Notes under the pieces: generated by a model
What the model saw: only the letters and a program-made list of their open reading frames with translations
The model's database searches: none
What the model was told of the DNA's origin: nothing
Source: Acidisoma cellulosilyticum
GTDB lineage: Bacteria; Pseudomonadota; Alphaproteobacteria; Acetobacterales; Acetobacteraceae
Length of the DNA stretch: 64,000 nucleotides
Assembly (NCBI RefSeq): GCF_020621385.1
Contig: NZ_JAESVA010000008.1
Coordinates: 62,001-126,000, forward strand
Reading direction: 5' to 3'
Shown here: positions 45,995 through 54,375 of the stretch, piece after piece
How positions within the stretch are numbered: position 1 is the stretch's first letter
How the letters are laid out: each line of letters starts with the position of its first letter
Made by a program: the position numbers and the translations under genes

Positions 45995-47002
45995 TCAGGC
46001 TGCAGCCGCCTTGTTAGCGAAGCTATTGTCGACGATCTGATCAAAGGTCGTCGTGCCTTTGATGTTCTTCAGATATATCTGCATAGCCATCAGGTTTTCC
46101 CACTGCGCACGGTCCACCACGACGGATTCCGACGGAACACGAACTTTCAACTCACTGTCGATCGCGCTGTCAGTGACCGCCGCAGAGAGCTGAGGAAACT
46201 CCTTCCTTGCGACCATTTTAGCATAGGCCGGATCGCTATAGGTACGGTGCATGGCCTTCTGAAAGCCGTTGCAGAGCGCCTGGACGATCTCCGGCTTACT
46301 CTTGATCGTCTCATTGAGAACCATGATCCCAGTATTACAGAACGGACCAATGGCGCTGGAAAAGTCGAAAATGATCTTGGCGCCCTGCGATTCCGCTTCG
46401 GCGACACTGGGCTGATAGGCGATAGCGACATCCGCCTGCCCTGCCAGCATCGCGCCGATTTCCGTGCCCGGGCTCACCTGGATAATCTGTACATCACGCC
46501 CGATGACAAGCCCCGCCTGATTCAAAAGCCGCTTCGTCACGCTGTAGTTTGTATTGGGCTCGGGTGAGGTCGTGATGCGGAGGCCCTTGAACTGCCTCAC
46601 ATCGGTGATTGGCTTCACCGTCTTGGAGACACCGAAGTAGAAGGCACGCTGAACGACGCTGCCAACGACCTTGCCGGGACCACCCTTTTCGACCGAGATC
46701 GGCACCATCGTCGGGTCGCCGATGCCGAACAAAGCGGATTGCCCCAGTACGGCCGCGAAAGTCTGGGCATCCCCGCCGGCCGCCGAGACGTTGAGATGGA
46801 TGCCAGCCTGTTCAAAATAGCCTGCATGCTGACCGACATAGAGGTCGATATAGCCGAGATTATGCACCGCCTCGATAAAGGCGACATCCGTTACAGCAGC
46901 TCGCGCGATACGTGGTGCACCAAGGGCGGTGACCGCCGCGGCGGCACCGACGAGCTGAAAACTTTGGCGACGAGATAGAGATTTAGGGAGCAAGCCAGCC
47001 AT
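45995..47002 (-). CDS. ABC solute-binding protein, NMT1/TauA-like, Tat signal
   Basis: 335-residue periplasmic protein. A twin-arginine signal is visible: LSRRQSFQLVGAAAAVTALG then cleavage near ARAAV. The mature segments AFIEAVHNLGYIDLYVGQHA and GYFEQAGIHLNVSAAGGDAQ are NMT1/TauA-like, the fold shared by taurine-, nitrate-, sulfonate- and HMP-binding proteins. The ATG at 47002 has GGAGGA 7 nt upstream and is preferred to 47038. It heads the operon that ends with the formamidase-like gene, so its ligand is probably an amide or N-formyl compound (inference). Confidence 0.88.
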   Translation of the reverse strand: MAGLLPKSLSRRQSFQLVGAAAAVTALGAPRIARAAVTDVAFIEAVHNLGYIDLYVGQHAGYFEQAGIHLNVSAAGGDAQTFAAVLGQSALFGIGDPTMVPISVEKGGPGKVVGSVVQRAFYFGVSKTVKPITDVRQFKGLRITTSPEPNTNYSVTKRLLNQAGLVIGRDVQIIQVSPGTEIGAMLAGQADVAIAYQPSVAEAESQGAKIIFDFSSAIGPFCNTGIMVLNETIKSKPEIVQALCNGFQKAMHRTYSDPAYAKMVARKEFPQLSAAVTDSAIDSELKVRVPSESVVVDRAQWENLMAMQIYLKNIKGTTTFDQIVDNSFANKAAAA

Positions 47003-47154
47003 CTGGAAGTCCTCCAACACAGGTTGCCATCCCTTCATCGCAAACCACGTGCCAGCGCTAAAATTCTCTTAATATACTGATAAAAAACGATATTTTTAGG
47101 CGTCCGCTTTCCGCGGCTATGCCAGGGTACTTTTTTCACGCTCAATGCCTAGAT

Positions 47155-47173
47155 ATTATGCACAATGCATAAT
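47155..47173. promoter_or_regulatory. Perfect palindrome, candidate GntR operator
   Basis: ATTATGCA-CAA-TGCATAAT (8+3+8, no mismatches) lies in the 271 bp divergent spacer, 101 bp before the GntR start and 153 bp before the binding-protein start. Its length and symmetry suit a FadR/GntR-class dimer. It is the only strong dyad in the spacer. Confidence 0.6.
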
Positions 47174-47273
47174 GCGTTGAGGCATGGCAGTACGGTCTGG
47201 CTCGACATGACACACCCGCGCTATCTAACGACGTGCAGAGATGCGACGCGATGACGAGCAAGGACGAGACCGA

Positions 47274-47945
47274 ATGGAGAAAAAGCGACCACAGACTGCA
47301 CGGCAGTACGTCTTGGGAATGCTGAGGGCGGAGATTCTGAGGGGGGAACATTGTGCCGGCGCCAGATTGCGGCAGGAAGAGGTTGCCTCACGCCTTGGCG
47401 TCAGCACCACCCCAGTGCGGGAGGCTTTCCGGGACCTGCTAGCGGAAGGCCTGATCGGCCTCGACACGCATCGCGGCGTCCTTGTTCGTGGACTTACCCT
47501 TGCGGATGTCCGCGAACTCTATGAATTGCGTATTGTGTTGGAACCAATGCTCGCCGTGCGGGCCTTGAGCCTCACCGACACCACCCAACTTGACGCGGCG
47601 GAGGCAATCCATCTTCGCCTTTGCGGTGAGAAGGATCCCGAGCGTTGGGCGAGCCTCAACGTGGCCTTTCATCAGGCTCTCAATGTCGCAGCGGCGGACG
47701 GGCGGATGAGCCGCATCGTCGCGGGCCTGGCAGAAGCCGCAGGCTCATACGTCTCTCTCTCCATGCACGCGACGCCGGAATTAATGGCCCTGAATAATGG
47801 CGATCACGCCGAACTGTTACGGCTCTATCGGCTGCGTGATGAGGACGGTGTCGCCGCCAAAACTGCCGCTCACCTCGCCCAAACCCTCTCCGCAATCGAG
47901 CGCGATGTTGAAACCAGGGTGGTTGTTCTAGCGGAAGCTGGATGA
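47274..47945 (+). CDS. GntR-family regulator (FCD domain)
   Basis: 223 residues. The N-terminal winged helix shows QYVLGMLRAEILRGEHCAGA, RLRQEEVASRLGVSTTPVRE and AFRDLLAEGLI. The FCD effector domain follows, with ELRIVLEPMLAVRALSLT, NVAFHQALNVAAADGR and the His in NNGDHAELLRLYRLRD as likely metal ligands. ATG 47274 (AAGGA at 9 nt) is preferred to 47241. It probably controls the divergent ABC/formamidase operon and the amidase immediately downstream (48 nt gap). Confidence 0.9.
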   Translation: MEKKRPQTARQYVLGMLRAEILRGEHCAGARLRQEEVASRLGVSTTPVREAFRDLLAEGLIGLDTHRGVLVRGLTLADVRELYELRIVLEPMLAVRALSLTDTTQLDAAEAIHLRLCGEKDPERWASLNVAFHQALNVAAADGRMSRIVAGLAEAAGSYVSLSMHATPELMALNNGDHAELLRLYRLRDEDGVAAKTAAHLAQTLSAIERDVETRVVVLAEAG

Positions 47946-47993
47946 ATCCCCTCCTCCCCGCAGACGACTGTGACCTAAAAGGCAAAAAGGCTC

Positions 47994-49343
47994 ATGCAAC
48001 AGGCTCAAACCCGGATGCGGCCGTTTCTGTCAGCGCAGCCGAACTTTACAATGGGCAGCGATACCCCACGCCAGTTCCTGGAGCGATGCCTTGAAGACCT
48101 CGCGCACCGCGAGCCGGAAGTCGGCGCTTTCACTGTCGTCAACATCGAGTGTGCGCGGCAAGCCGCAGATCTTTCCACACTGCGCTGGAAAGCTGGCCGC
48201 CCACTCTCCGGGATCGATGGCATGCCCGTCGCGATCAAGGACATCATCGACACCGATGACCTCCCGACGGAACATGGTTCGGACCTTTATGCGGGTCACC
48301 GACCACTCTTCGGAGCCGCAAGCGCAACCGCATTGCGTCTGGCGGGAGCGGTCATACTGGGAAAGACGGTGACGACGGAATTTGCCTCGACCGAGCCGCG
48401 AGGCACACGCAACCCTTGGGATCTGAACAGAACACCCGGTGGATCGTCCAGCGGTTCGGCGGCCGCCGTCGCCGCCGGCATGGTGGCTGGAGCCATGGGC
48501 ACACAGGTTGTGGGCTCGATAATCCGCCCCGCCGGATTTTGCGGCGTCTATGGTTATAAACCGACTCTCGGAGGCATTAATCGCGGCGGCAGTCTCGATA
48601 TGCTCAGTCAGAGCTGCTCCGGTGTCTTGGCTGCCAGCCTGGCGGATAGCTGGGTCATGACTCGCGAAATTGTAGCACGCGTCGGCGGTGACCCTGGCTA
48701 TGTCGGTGTTACGGGTCCCATGACACCACCGCCGGCAAGCAAGCCAAAACGGCTTGCCCTCTTGCAAACTGCCGGCTGGTCGATTTTAGAACCATCGGCT
48801 CGGGAGGCCCTGGACAGGGCCATCGCGACATTGGTTCAGTCAGGGGTCGAGGTTGTCACCCGGTCGAGTTGGCCTGACCTCGAAGCCGTGGAAGAGACGG
48901 CCGCGGAGATGCTGCCGATCACCATGAGAATCAACGCCTGGGAATGGCGCTGGCCGTTGAATGCATTCATGGCGCGCAACGCCGCAGCGCTTAGCTCTTC
49001 CGCGCGCGAGCGCGCAGATATTGGCATGGCCATGACACAGGATGACTACGCGACGGCCATCACCCGCCGATCCGAAATCCGAAAGCTCTATGCTAAATTG
49101 GAAGCGGGATGTGACGGTATCATCAGCGTGACGGCGCCAGGCGCCGCACCAATTGGTTTAGGGTCGACCGGCAATCCAATCTTCGTCGTTCCAGGGTCAA
49201 TACTAGGCGTCCCCGTGGTGACCCTGCCTTTGCTCCAGTCTGAGAAACTTCCCCTTGGATTGCAGATCGTAGGATTCGAAGGCCAGGACGCCGCTCTCTT
49301 CGCGATTGCAGCAGCGGTGGAAGCCATCCTAACTCCTGTTTAG
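47994..49343 (+). CDS. Amidase (amidase signature family)
   Basis: 449 residues. The Lys is in PVAIKDIIDTDDLP, the cis-Ser in TPGGSSSGSAAAV and the nucleophile Ser in GTQVVGSIIRPAGFCG (relatives have TGGS; here VVGS). It resembles the second amidase at 1813 more than the first. Co-directional with the GntR gene, it probably belongs to the same amide-use regulon as the importer and the formamidase. The substrate is unknown. Confidence 0.9.
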   Translation: MQQAQTRMRPFLSAQPNFTMGSDTPRQFLERCLEDLAHREPEVGAFTVVNIECARQAADLSTLRWKAGRPLSGIDGMPVAIKDIIDTDDLPTEHGSDLYAGHRPLFGAASATALRLAGAVILGKTVTTEFASTEPRGTRNPWDLNRTPGGSSSGSAAAVAAGMVAGAMGTQVVGSIIRPAGFCGVYGYKPTLGGINRGGSLDMLSQSCSGVLAASLADSWVMTREIVARVGGDPGYVGVTGPMTPPPASKPKRLALLQTAGWSILEPSAREALDRAIATLVQSGVEVVTRSSWPDLEAVEETAAEMLPITMRINAWEWRWPLNAFMARNAAALSSSARERADIGMAMTQDDYATAITRRSEIRKLYAKLEAGCDGIISVTAPGAAPIGLGSTGNPIFVVPGSILGVPVVTLPLLQSEKLPLGLQIVGFEGQDAALFAIAAAVEAILTPV

Positions 49344-49373
49344 CCTATACCGTTGCCCACCTATCCCATTTAA

Positions 49374-49695
49374 GAGCGCCTTTCAAAACTTGTGTACGCG
49401 AGGTCGGAAAGAAGGATGAAGCTGTATGGCTTCTCCTCTTGTTTCCGACGAACTCTGGGCGGTGATTGAACCGCTCCTTCCTGTCATTCCTTCCCGCCCG
49501 AAAGGTGGTCGCCCTCGCGTTTTCGACCTCGGAAAACATCGTTGGGTCGTCGAGCGAACCTTTGCTTGGCTCTCTCGGTTCCGGCGCCTCACTGTCCGTT
49601 ACGAACGTAGAGCCAACATTCATCTCGCCTTCACTCTGATCGCATGCTCTTTGATCTGTATGCGCGCACTCACATCATGGTTTTGAAAGGTGCTC
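49374..49695 (+). mobile_element. Internally deleted IS5-family element with in-frame fused mini-transposase
   Basis: Terminal inverted repeats (17 bp, one mismatch) lie at 49373-49389 and 49680-49696, and TAA flanks both ends as a 3 bp target duplication. The single ORF 49426-49686 (86 codons) joins the N terminus of an IS5 transposase (SDELWAVIEPLLPVIPSRPK) directly to its C terminus (HRWVVERTFAWLSRFRRLTV, RYERRANIHLAF). The catalytic Asp residues of the middle are gone; the final Glu region (WVVERTF) remains. The deletion keeps the frame open. Confidence 0.88.
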
Positions 49696-49718
49696 TAAAG
49701 TTCTCGTGTGAGATCTCA

Positions 49719-50651
49719 TTAGCCACGACGAATTCGGATAGGTTGCGTGCTCTGCCGGTTTGAAGCCGGCATGCTGGCCAGTAAAAAATCGATGAAGGCG
49801 CGCACCTTCGCAGGTGTGAAACGGGTCTTCGGATAGACTGCGTAGAAAATCTGCTCGTCCGTCTCCCAATCGTCCAGGAGCGGCACCAGTTCGCCTCTGG
49901 CGCAGAAGCGCTCCGCCAGCAGATCGAGCACATAGATAAGGGCTGTGCCGCGTGCCGCCGTTTGCATCAAAGCTTCGGTACTGTTGAAGAACAGATTGCC
50001 TTCCGGCGTGACGGTATGGGTTTCGTTAGCGCGACGAAACACCCAGTCCCTCGGCGAGCCGGCCGGCGGCGACAGGAAGGCCATGCAACGCTTGGGATTG
50101 ATCTCGCGCGGGTGGGCCGGTTTGCCGTGACGGGCGAGAAACGCTGGCGCCGCGCAAAGGACATGCGGTGACTGGAACAGAGGCCTGACGACAAGCTCGC
50201 CGGTCTCCACCTCATCCATCCTCACCGCGACGTCGATGCCGCGCTTGATCAGATTATTGACGTCGTTCGTCAGCGTCGCGATTACCCGCAGTTCGGGATG
50301 TTGGGCCGCGAAATTGTCCATCGCCGGACCCAGCACAAGCTGACCGAAGGCGATCGGCATTTCGACATGCAGTTCGCCCCTGAGGACAAGACGCGCGCCG
50401 CTGACGGCCGCGTCCGCCTCGGTGGTTTGTGCCAGGATGGCTTTGCAACGCTCGTAATAATCCGCGCCTTCCTCCGTGATGCGAATATGCCGTGTTGTGC
50501 GCTGCAAAAGAATAGTGCCGAGCCGCGTTTCCAGTTGCCGCAGCGCTGTCGTGACCGAGGCATTGGCAAGATGCAGCTGGGCGGCCGCACCCGATAGGCT
50601 GCCGGTCTCGATGATTTTGACGAAGACCTCCATCGCGCGCAGCCGGTCCAT
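49719..50651 (-). CDS. LysR-family transcriptional regulator
   Basis: 310 residues. The N-terminal HTH reads MEVFVKIIETGSLSGAAAQL then HLANASVTTALRQLETRLGT, and the C-terminal half is the LysR co-inducer domain (GELHVEMPIAFGQLVLGPAM onward), of the CrgA/DmlR-like subgroup. ATG 50651 has AGGAGA upstream; the frame open to 50921 is not real coding. It is divergent from the TcuA-like gene (158 bp spacer) and is the likely regulator of the six-gene operon. Confidence 0.9.
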   Translation of the reverse strand: MDRLRAMEVFVKIIETGSLSGAAAQLHLANASVTTALRQLETRLGTILLQRTTRHIRITEEGADYYERCKAILAQTTEADAAVSGARLVLRGELHVEMPIAFGQLVLGPAMDNFAAQHPELRVIATLTNDVNNLIKRGIDVAVRMDEVETGELVVRPLFQSPHVLCAAPAFLARHGKPAHPREINPKRCMAFLSPPAGSPRDWVFRRANETHTVTPEGNLFFNSTEALMQTAARGTALIYVLDLLAERFCARGELVPLLDDWETDEQIFYAVYPKTRFTPAKVRAFIDFLLASMPASNRQSTQPIRIRRG

Positions 50652-50809
50652 GCCTGCTTTCTCCTTTTGCCAGACGTGATGCGATATTTCATGAATTCCG
50701 AAAAGTCTCTTTGTCGGCAGCAGGCTCATCCTCATCGCAAATAGCGCTAAACTGCTCAAAATTAAAAAACACCGGTCAGCGCGTACTGGCCGATGGGGGA
50801 ATAGGATCG

Positions 50810-52261
50810 ATGCAGAATGCGCAGTTCGATGTCGTGGTGGCGGGGTGTGGCGCCGCTGGCCTTTCCGCCGCCGTCGCGGCGGCCGAGCAGGGGGCGAAGG
50901 TCGCAGTGCTTGAGCGCGCACCGATCGAGGAGCGCGGCGGACAGAGCCGCTACACCGAGGCCTATCTGCGCATGAAAAGTCACGATGACGTGACGGATGA
51001 TTTCGAGCAGCACATCATCGACAACAGCAGCGGCTATGTCGACCCGGACATGGTGCAGGAAATGGGCCGCCCGGCCGCTGACCGCGCCGGCTTCGCGCGC
51101 GCCGTCAATATGGTTGATCCCGATATGCTGCACACTTTCGCGACCGAGGCGGGTCCGACCATCGCCTGGCTGAAAGGCTTCGGCCTGCGCTTCGATTTTT
51201 TGCCCACACAGTTTCTGACGAAGACACAGCCGCGCCTGCTGCCGGTGGGCGGCGGTTTGGCCCTGGTCGAAACGCTGGCCGCGCAGGCGGAGAATCTGGG
51301 CGTGACCTTCTTCTATGACACCACGGCCGAAGGTCTGGAGCAGAATGAGGACGGGCAGGTCATCGGGTTGCGCGCGCGCCACAAAGGCGACCGCGTCCGC
51401 CTGAAGGGCCAGGTGGTGCTGGCCTGCGGCGGTTTTGAGGGCAATAGCGAGATGCAGACGCGCTATATCGGCCCGCGTGCCGAATATCTGCGCCCGATCT
51501 GCAAGGGTGCCTATTACAATCGCGGCGAGGGCATTCAGATGGCGCTGGCGATCGGGGCGCTCGGGGCCGGCGATTTCGGCAGCTTCCATGCCGAGCCGAT
51601 GGACCCGCGCTCAGGCGTTTCCGAACCCTCCATCTTCATCTTTCCCTATGGTATTCTGGTGAACAAGGAAGGCGAACGCTTCACTGACGAAGCCCCCGGC
51701 GCCGTCGACGCGCATTATGAGCGGGTGACCCGCCGCATCTACGAGCAGCGCGACGGCCTGGCCTATGTGATCCTGGACGCGCGGCACAAGCAGGTGCCGA
51801 ATTACCGGCTCGCGCTGCGTACCGACAAGCCGCCATTCGAAGCCGATACTGTCGAAAGCCTGGCCGCACAGCTTGCCGTCCCTCCGGACCGTCTGGCGGC
51901 GACTGTCTCGGCCTATAACGATGCCTGTCGACCGGGACAGTATAAGCCGCTGGAACTCGACAATGTCGCGACGGTCGGCCTGCATCCGCCGAAATCGCAT
52001 TGGGCGCTACCGATCGATCAGGCGCCGTTTCATGCCTATCCGATCATCTCGGCCAATGTTTTCACCTTCGGCGGCCTGAAGGTGGACAGCGATGCCAGGG
52101 TGCTGGACAGTGACGGATTGCCGATCCGCGGCCTTTATGCCGCCGGCGAGATCATCGGCCTGTTCCACGGCACCTATACCGGCGCGACCTCCGTCCTGAA
52201 GGGGCTGGTCTTCGGCCGCCGCGCCGGTCAGGACGCCGCGCTGAGGCGGAATGCGCCATGA
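50810..52261 (+). CDS. FAD-dependent dehydrogenase, tricarballylate dehydrogenase (TcuA)-like
   Basis: 483-residue flavoprotein of the fumarate reductase/succinate dehydrogenase type. The FAD-binding start is VVVAGCGAAGLSAAVAAAEQ, followed by ERGGQSRYTEAYLRM, a TcuA-like segment. The C-terminal FAD region includes LPIRGLYAAGEIIGLFHGTY. TcuA oxidises tricarballylate to cis-aconitate; here an aconitase gene follows in the same operon, which supports a tricarboxylate or substituted-succinate substrate. No TcuB-type reoxidising partner is visible. The ATG at 50810 gives the normal N terminus. Confidence 0.82.
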   Translation: MQNAQFDVVVAGCGAAGLSAAVAAAEQGAKVAVLERAPIEERGGQSRYTEAYLRMKSHDDVTDDFEQHIIDNSSGYVDPDMVQEMGRPAADRAGFARAVNMVDPDMLHTFATEAGPTIAWLKGFGLRFDFLPTQFLTKTQPRLLPVGGGLALVETLAAQAENLGVTFFYDTTAEGLEQNEDGQVIGLRARHKGDRVRLKGQVVLACGGFEGNSEMQTRYIGPRAEYLRPICKGAYYNRGEGIQMALAIGALGAGDFGSFHAEPMDPRSGVSEPSIFIFPYGILVNKEGERFTDEAPGAVDAHYERVTRRIYEQRDGLAYVILDARHKQVPNYRLALRTDKPPFEADTVESLAAQLAVPPDRLAATVSAYNDACRPGQYKPLELDNVATVGLHPPKSHWALPIDQAPFHAYPIISANVFTFGGLKVDSDARVLDSDGLPIRGLYAAGEIIGLFHGTYTGATSVLKGLVFGRRAGQDAALRRNAP

Positions 52262-53031
52262 CCGGCCTGCGCCTTGACGGGCGCGTCGCCCTTATCACCG
52301 GGGCGGCTGGCAGTATCGGCAGCGCCATCGCCCGCTGCTTCGCCGCTGCCGGCGCCCATCTTTGTCTCGCCGATCGGGGGCCGATGGCGCCGCTTGCGGC
52401 CGAGGTTGCGGCCCTTGGCCGCCGCGCGATCATGGCGACGGTCGATGTCACCTTGCCGGCCGAGATTGACGCCCTTGTCGCCCGGACGCTGGACGCGTTC
52501 GGCCGGCTGGACATTCTGGTGAATGTCGCGGGCGTCACCTCGATGGGGAATGCCGCCACACTCGCCGTGGCGGAATGGGACCGCGTGCTGGCCATCAACC
52601 TGAAGGGCAGCTTCCTGTGCTGTCAGGCCGTCATTCCGGCGATGCGACAGCAGCGATACGGTCGGATCATCAATCTCGGCTCGGTGCTCGGCAAGAACGG
52701 CGGCAATGCCCGGCCCTGGATCGACCCTGCCGAGCAGGAGCGGGCGGGGAATATCGCCTATGGCGTCTCCAAGGCCGGCGTGCATGCCATGACCGCATAT
52801 CTGGCGCGGGAACTGGCGGCTGACGGCATTACGGTCAATGCCATTGCGCCCGGCCCGATCGCGACGGCCATGACGACCAGCCTGCCGGCGACGATCCAAG
52901 CCCTGATCCCGGTCAAGCGCATGGGCCAGGCTGAGGATGTCGCCGATGCGGCGCTTTTCCTGGCGGGCGCGCAGGCCTCGTTCGTGACAGGCGAGGTGCT
53001 GGATGTGAACGGAGGCATCTGGTCCGATTGA
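52258..53031 (+). CDS. Short-chain dehydrogenase/reductase
   Basis: 257-residue SDR. Motifs: TGAAGSIGSAIA, VNVAG in place of NNAG, Ser in NLGSVLGKNG, Tyr/Lys in AYGVSKAG and C-terminal FVTGEVLDVNGG. An Asp follows beta-2 (LCLADRGP), which favours NAD. It overlaps the flavoprotein by 4 bp. In the operon it probably oxidises or reduces a hydroxy-acid intermediate. Confidence 0.9.
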   Translation: MTGLRLDGRVALITGAAGSIGSAIARCFAAAGAHLCLADRGPMAPLAAEVAALGRRAIMATVDVTLPAEIDALVARTLDAFGRLDILVNVAGVTSMGNAATLAVAEWDRVLAINLKGSFLCCQAVIPAMRQQRYGRIINLGSVLGKNGGNARPWIDPAEQERAGNIAYGVSKAGVHAMTAYLARELAADGITVNAIAPGPIATAMTTSLPATIQALIPVKRMGQAEDVADAALFLAGAQASFVTGEVLDVNGGIWSD

Positions 53032-53080
53032 TCGCTCGTCACACCGTGCAAGCAAAAACAATAAACGGCGGAGAGATGGA

Positions 53081-54364
53081 ATGTCGAGTAACGCAACGGA
53101 CCAAACCGGGCGGCTCGATCCGACCGAACGGGGCGCTTTCCTGGGGGCTCTGATCGGCTGGGTTTTCGACTATTACGAGATCTTTCTCGTATCGGTTCTG
53201 GTGGTCCCCATTGCCGTCGAATTCAAGCTCAGCACGGAGGAGATTGGTTTCATCTTCTCGATCCAGCTGCTGTTCCTCGCGATTGGTGGTGTCTTCTTCG
53301 GCTGGCTCGCCGACCGCATCGGTCGCAAATCCGTTCTGATCCTCACGATCCTGATCTATTCGATCGGCACCATGGCCCGCGGCCTGTCCGCGAATTACGC
53401 GATGCTGCTGGTCTTCACCGCTTTCGCCGGTCTTGGCATCGGTGGCGAATACGGCGTCGGCCAGACGCTGGTCACCGAAACCATCCGGCGTGGTCGCCGG
53501 GGCTTCTTCAGCGCCTTCCTCTATGGCGGGTCCTATCTGGGCATCGTTATGGGGGCGCTGGTGGGGGGCCATCTGACACCGGTGATCGGCTGGCGCTTGA
53601 CCTTCGTGCTGTCCGGCCTGCCGGTGCTTTGCGCCCTTTGGGTTCGCCGGCATACGCCTGAATCGGAAATTTGGCTCCAGAAGCGCGCGAAGACGCCCGC
53701 TATCCTTGCCTTGCCCACCGGCATCGTCGGCCGTCGCTACCGGCGCACCTGGCTCCTGTGCGTTCTGGCCGCGGCGCTACAGTTTTTTGCCTATTACGGT
53801 GCAGCCAGCATGCTGCCGAACTATCTGGTGCACCACGGTTCCTCGATCGCCGGCGCGTCCTATTGGCTTATCTTCACCGCTTTCGCTGGGGCCATAGGCT
53901 GCGCCACGGTCGCTTTCCTGAGCGATCGCATCGGCCGGCGGGCGTCGCTGTCCTTCGTGGCGGCTTGCGCCTGCTTCGGCGGGCTTTGGCTCGCCTTCGG
54001 CTGGCATCAATTGCTGACGGGGCGGATGTGGATTCTGATCCCCTTCTTCATCCTATTCTTCGGGTCCAACGGCGCCTCCGTCTTCGGCGCGCTGTTCAGC
54101 GAATCCTTCCCCGCCGAAATTCGCGCGACGGCCGTCTCCTCCGCCTTGCAGATCGGCCGCGGCCTGTCTTTCTTCCCGCCTTTGATCGCTGCCTTCCTCA
54201 TCCCGCGCTTCGGGTATCAATCTGTCGTTTTCCTGAGTGCCGGCCTGTTCGGCTTGCTCGCCCTCGTCGCCTGGCTTTTCCGCGAGACTGCGTTCACCGA
54301 GACGGAAGCCGATGTCGAGATGATCGAGGTTCGGCATACGGACCCGCTCGGCACCCGCGCCTGA
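53081..54364 (+). CDS. MFS transporter (metabolite:H+ symporter type)
   Basis: 427 residues, 12 predicted membrane segments. The loop 2-3 motif is GWLADRIGRKSVL, and the corresponding later motif is FLSDRIGRRASL. GLGIGGEYGVGQTLVTETIR is typical of the aromatic-acid/dicarboxylate/shikimate-type carriers. GGAGAG precedes the ATG. It is the only transporter in this operon and so the probable route of entry for a carboxylate substrate. Confidence 0.9.
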   Translation: MSSNATDQTGRLDPTERGAFLGALIGWVFDYYEIFLVSVLVVPIAVEFKLSTEEIGFIFSIQLLFLAIGGVFFGWLADRIGRKSVLILTILIYSIGTMARGLSANYAMLLVFTAFAGLGIGGEYGVGQTLVTETIRRGRRGFFSAFLYGGSYLGIVMGALVGGHLTPVIGWRLTFVLSGLPVLCALWVRRHTPESEIWLQKRAKTPAILALPTGIVGRRYRRTWLLCVLAAALQFFAYYGAASMLPNYLVHHGSSIAGASYWLIFTAFAGAIGCATVAFLSDRIGRRASLSFVAACACFGGLWLAFGWHQLLTGRMWILIPFFILFFGSNGASVFGALFSESFPAEIRATAVSSALQIGRGLSFFPPLIAAFLIPRFGYQSVVFLSAGLFGLLALVAWLFRETAFTETEADVEMIEVRHTDPLGTRA

Positions 54365-54375
54365 GGGGGATCAGT

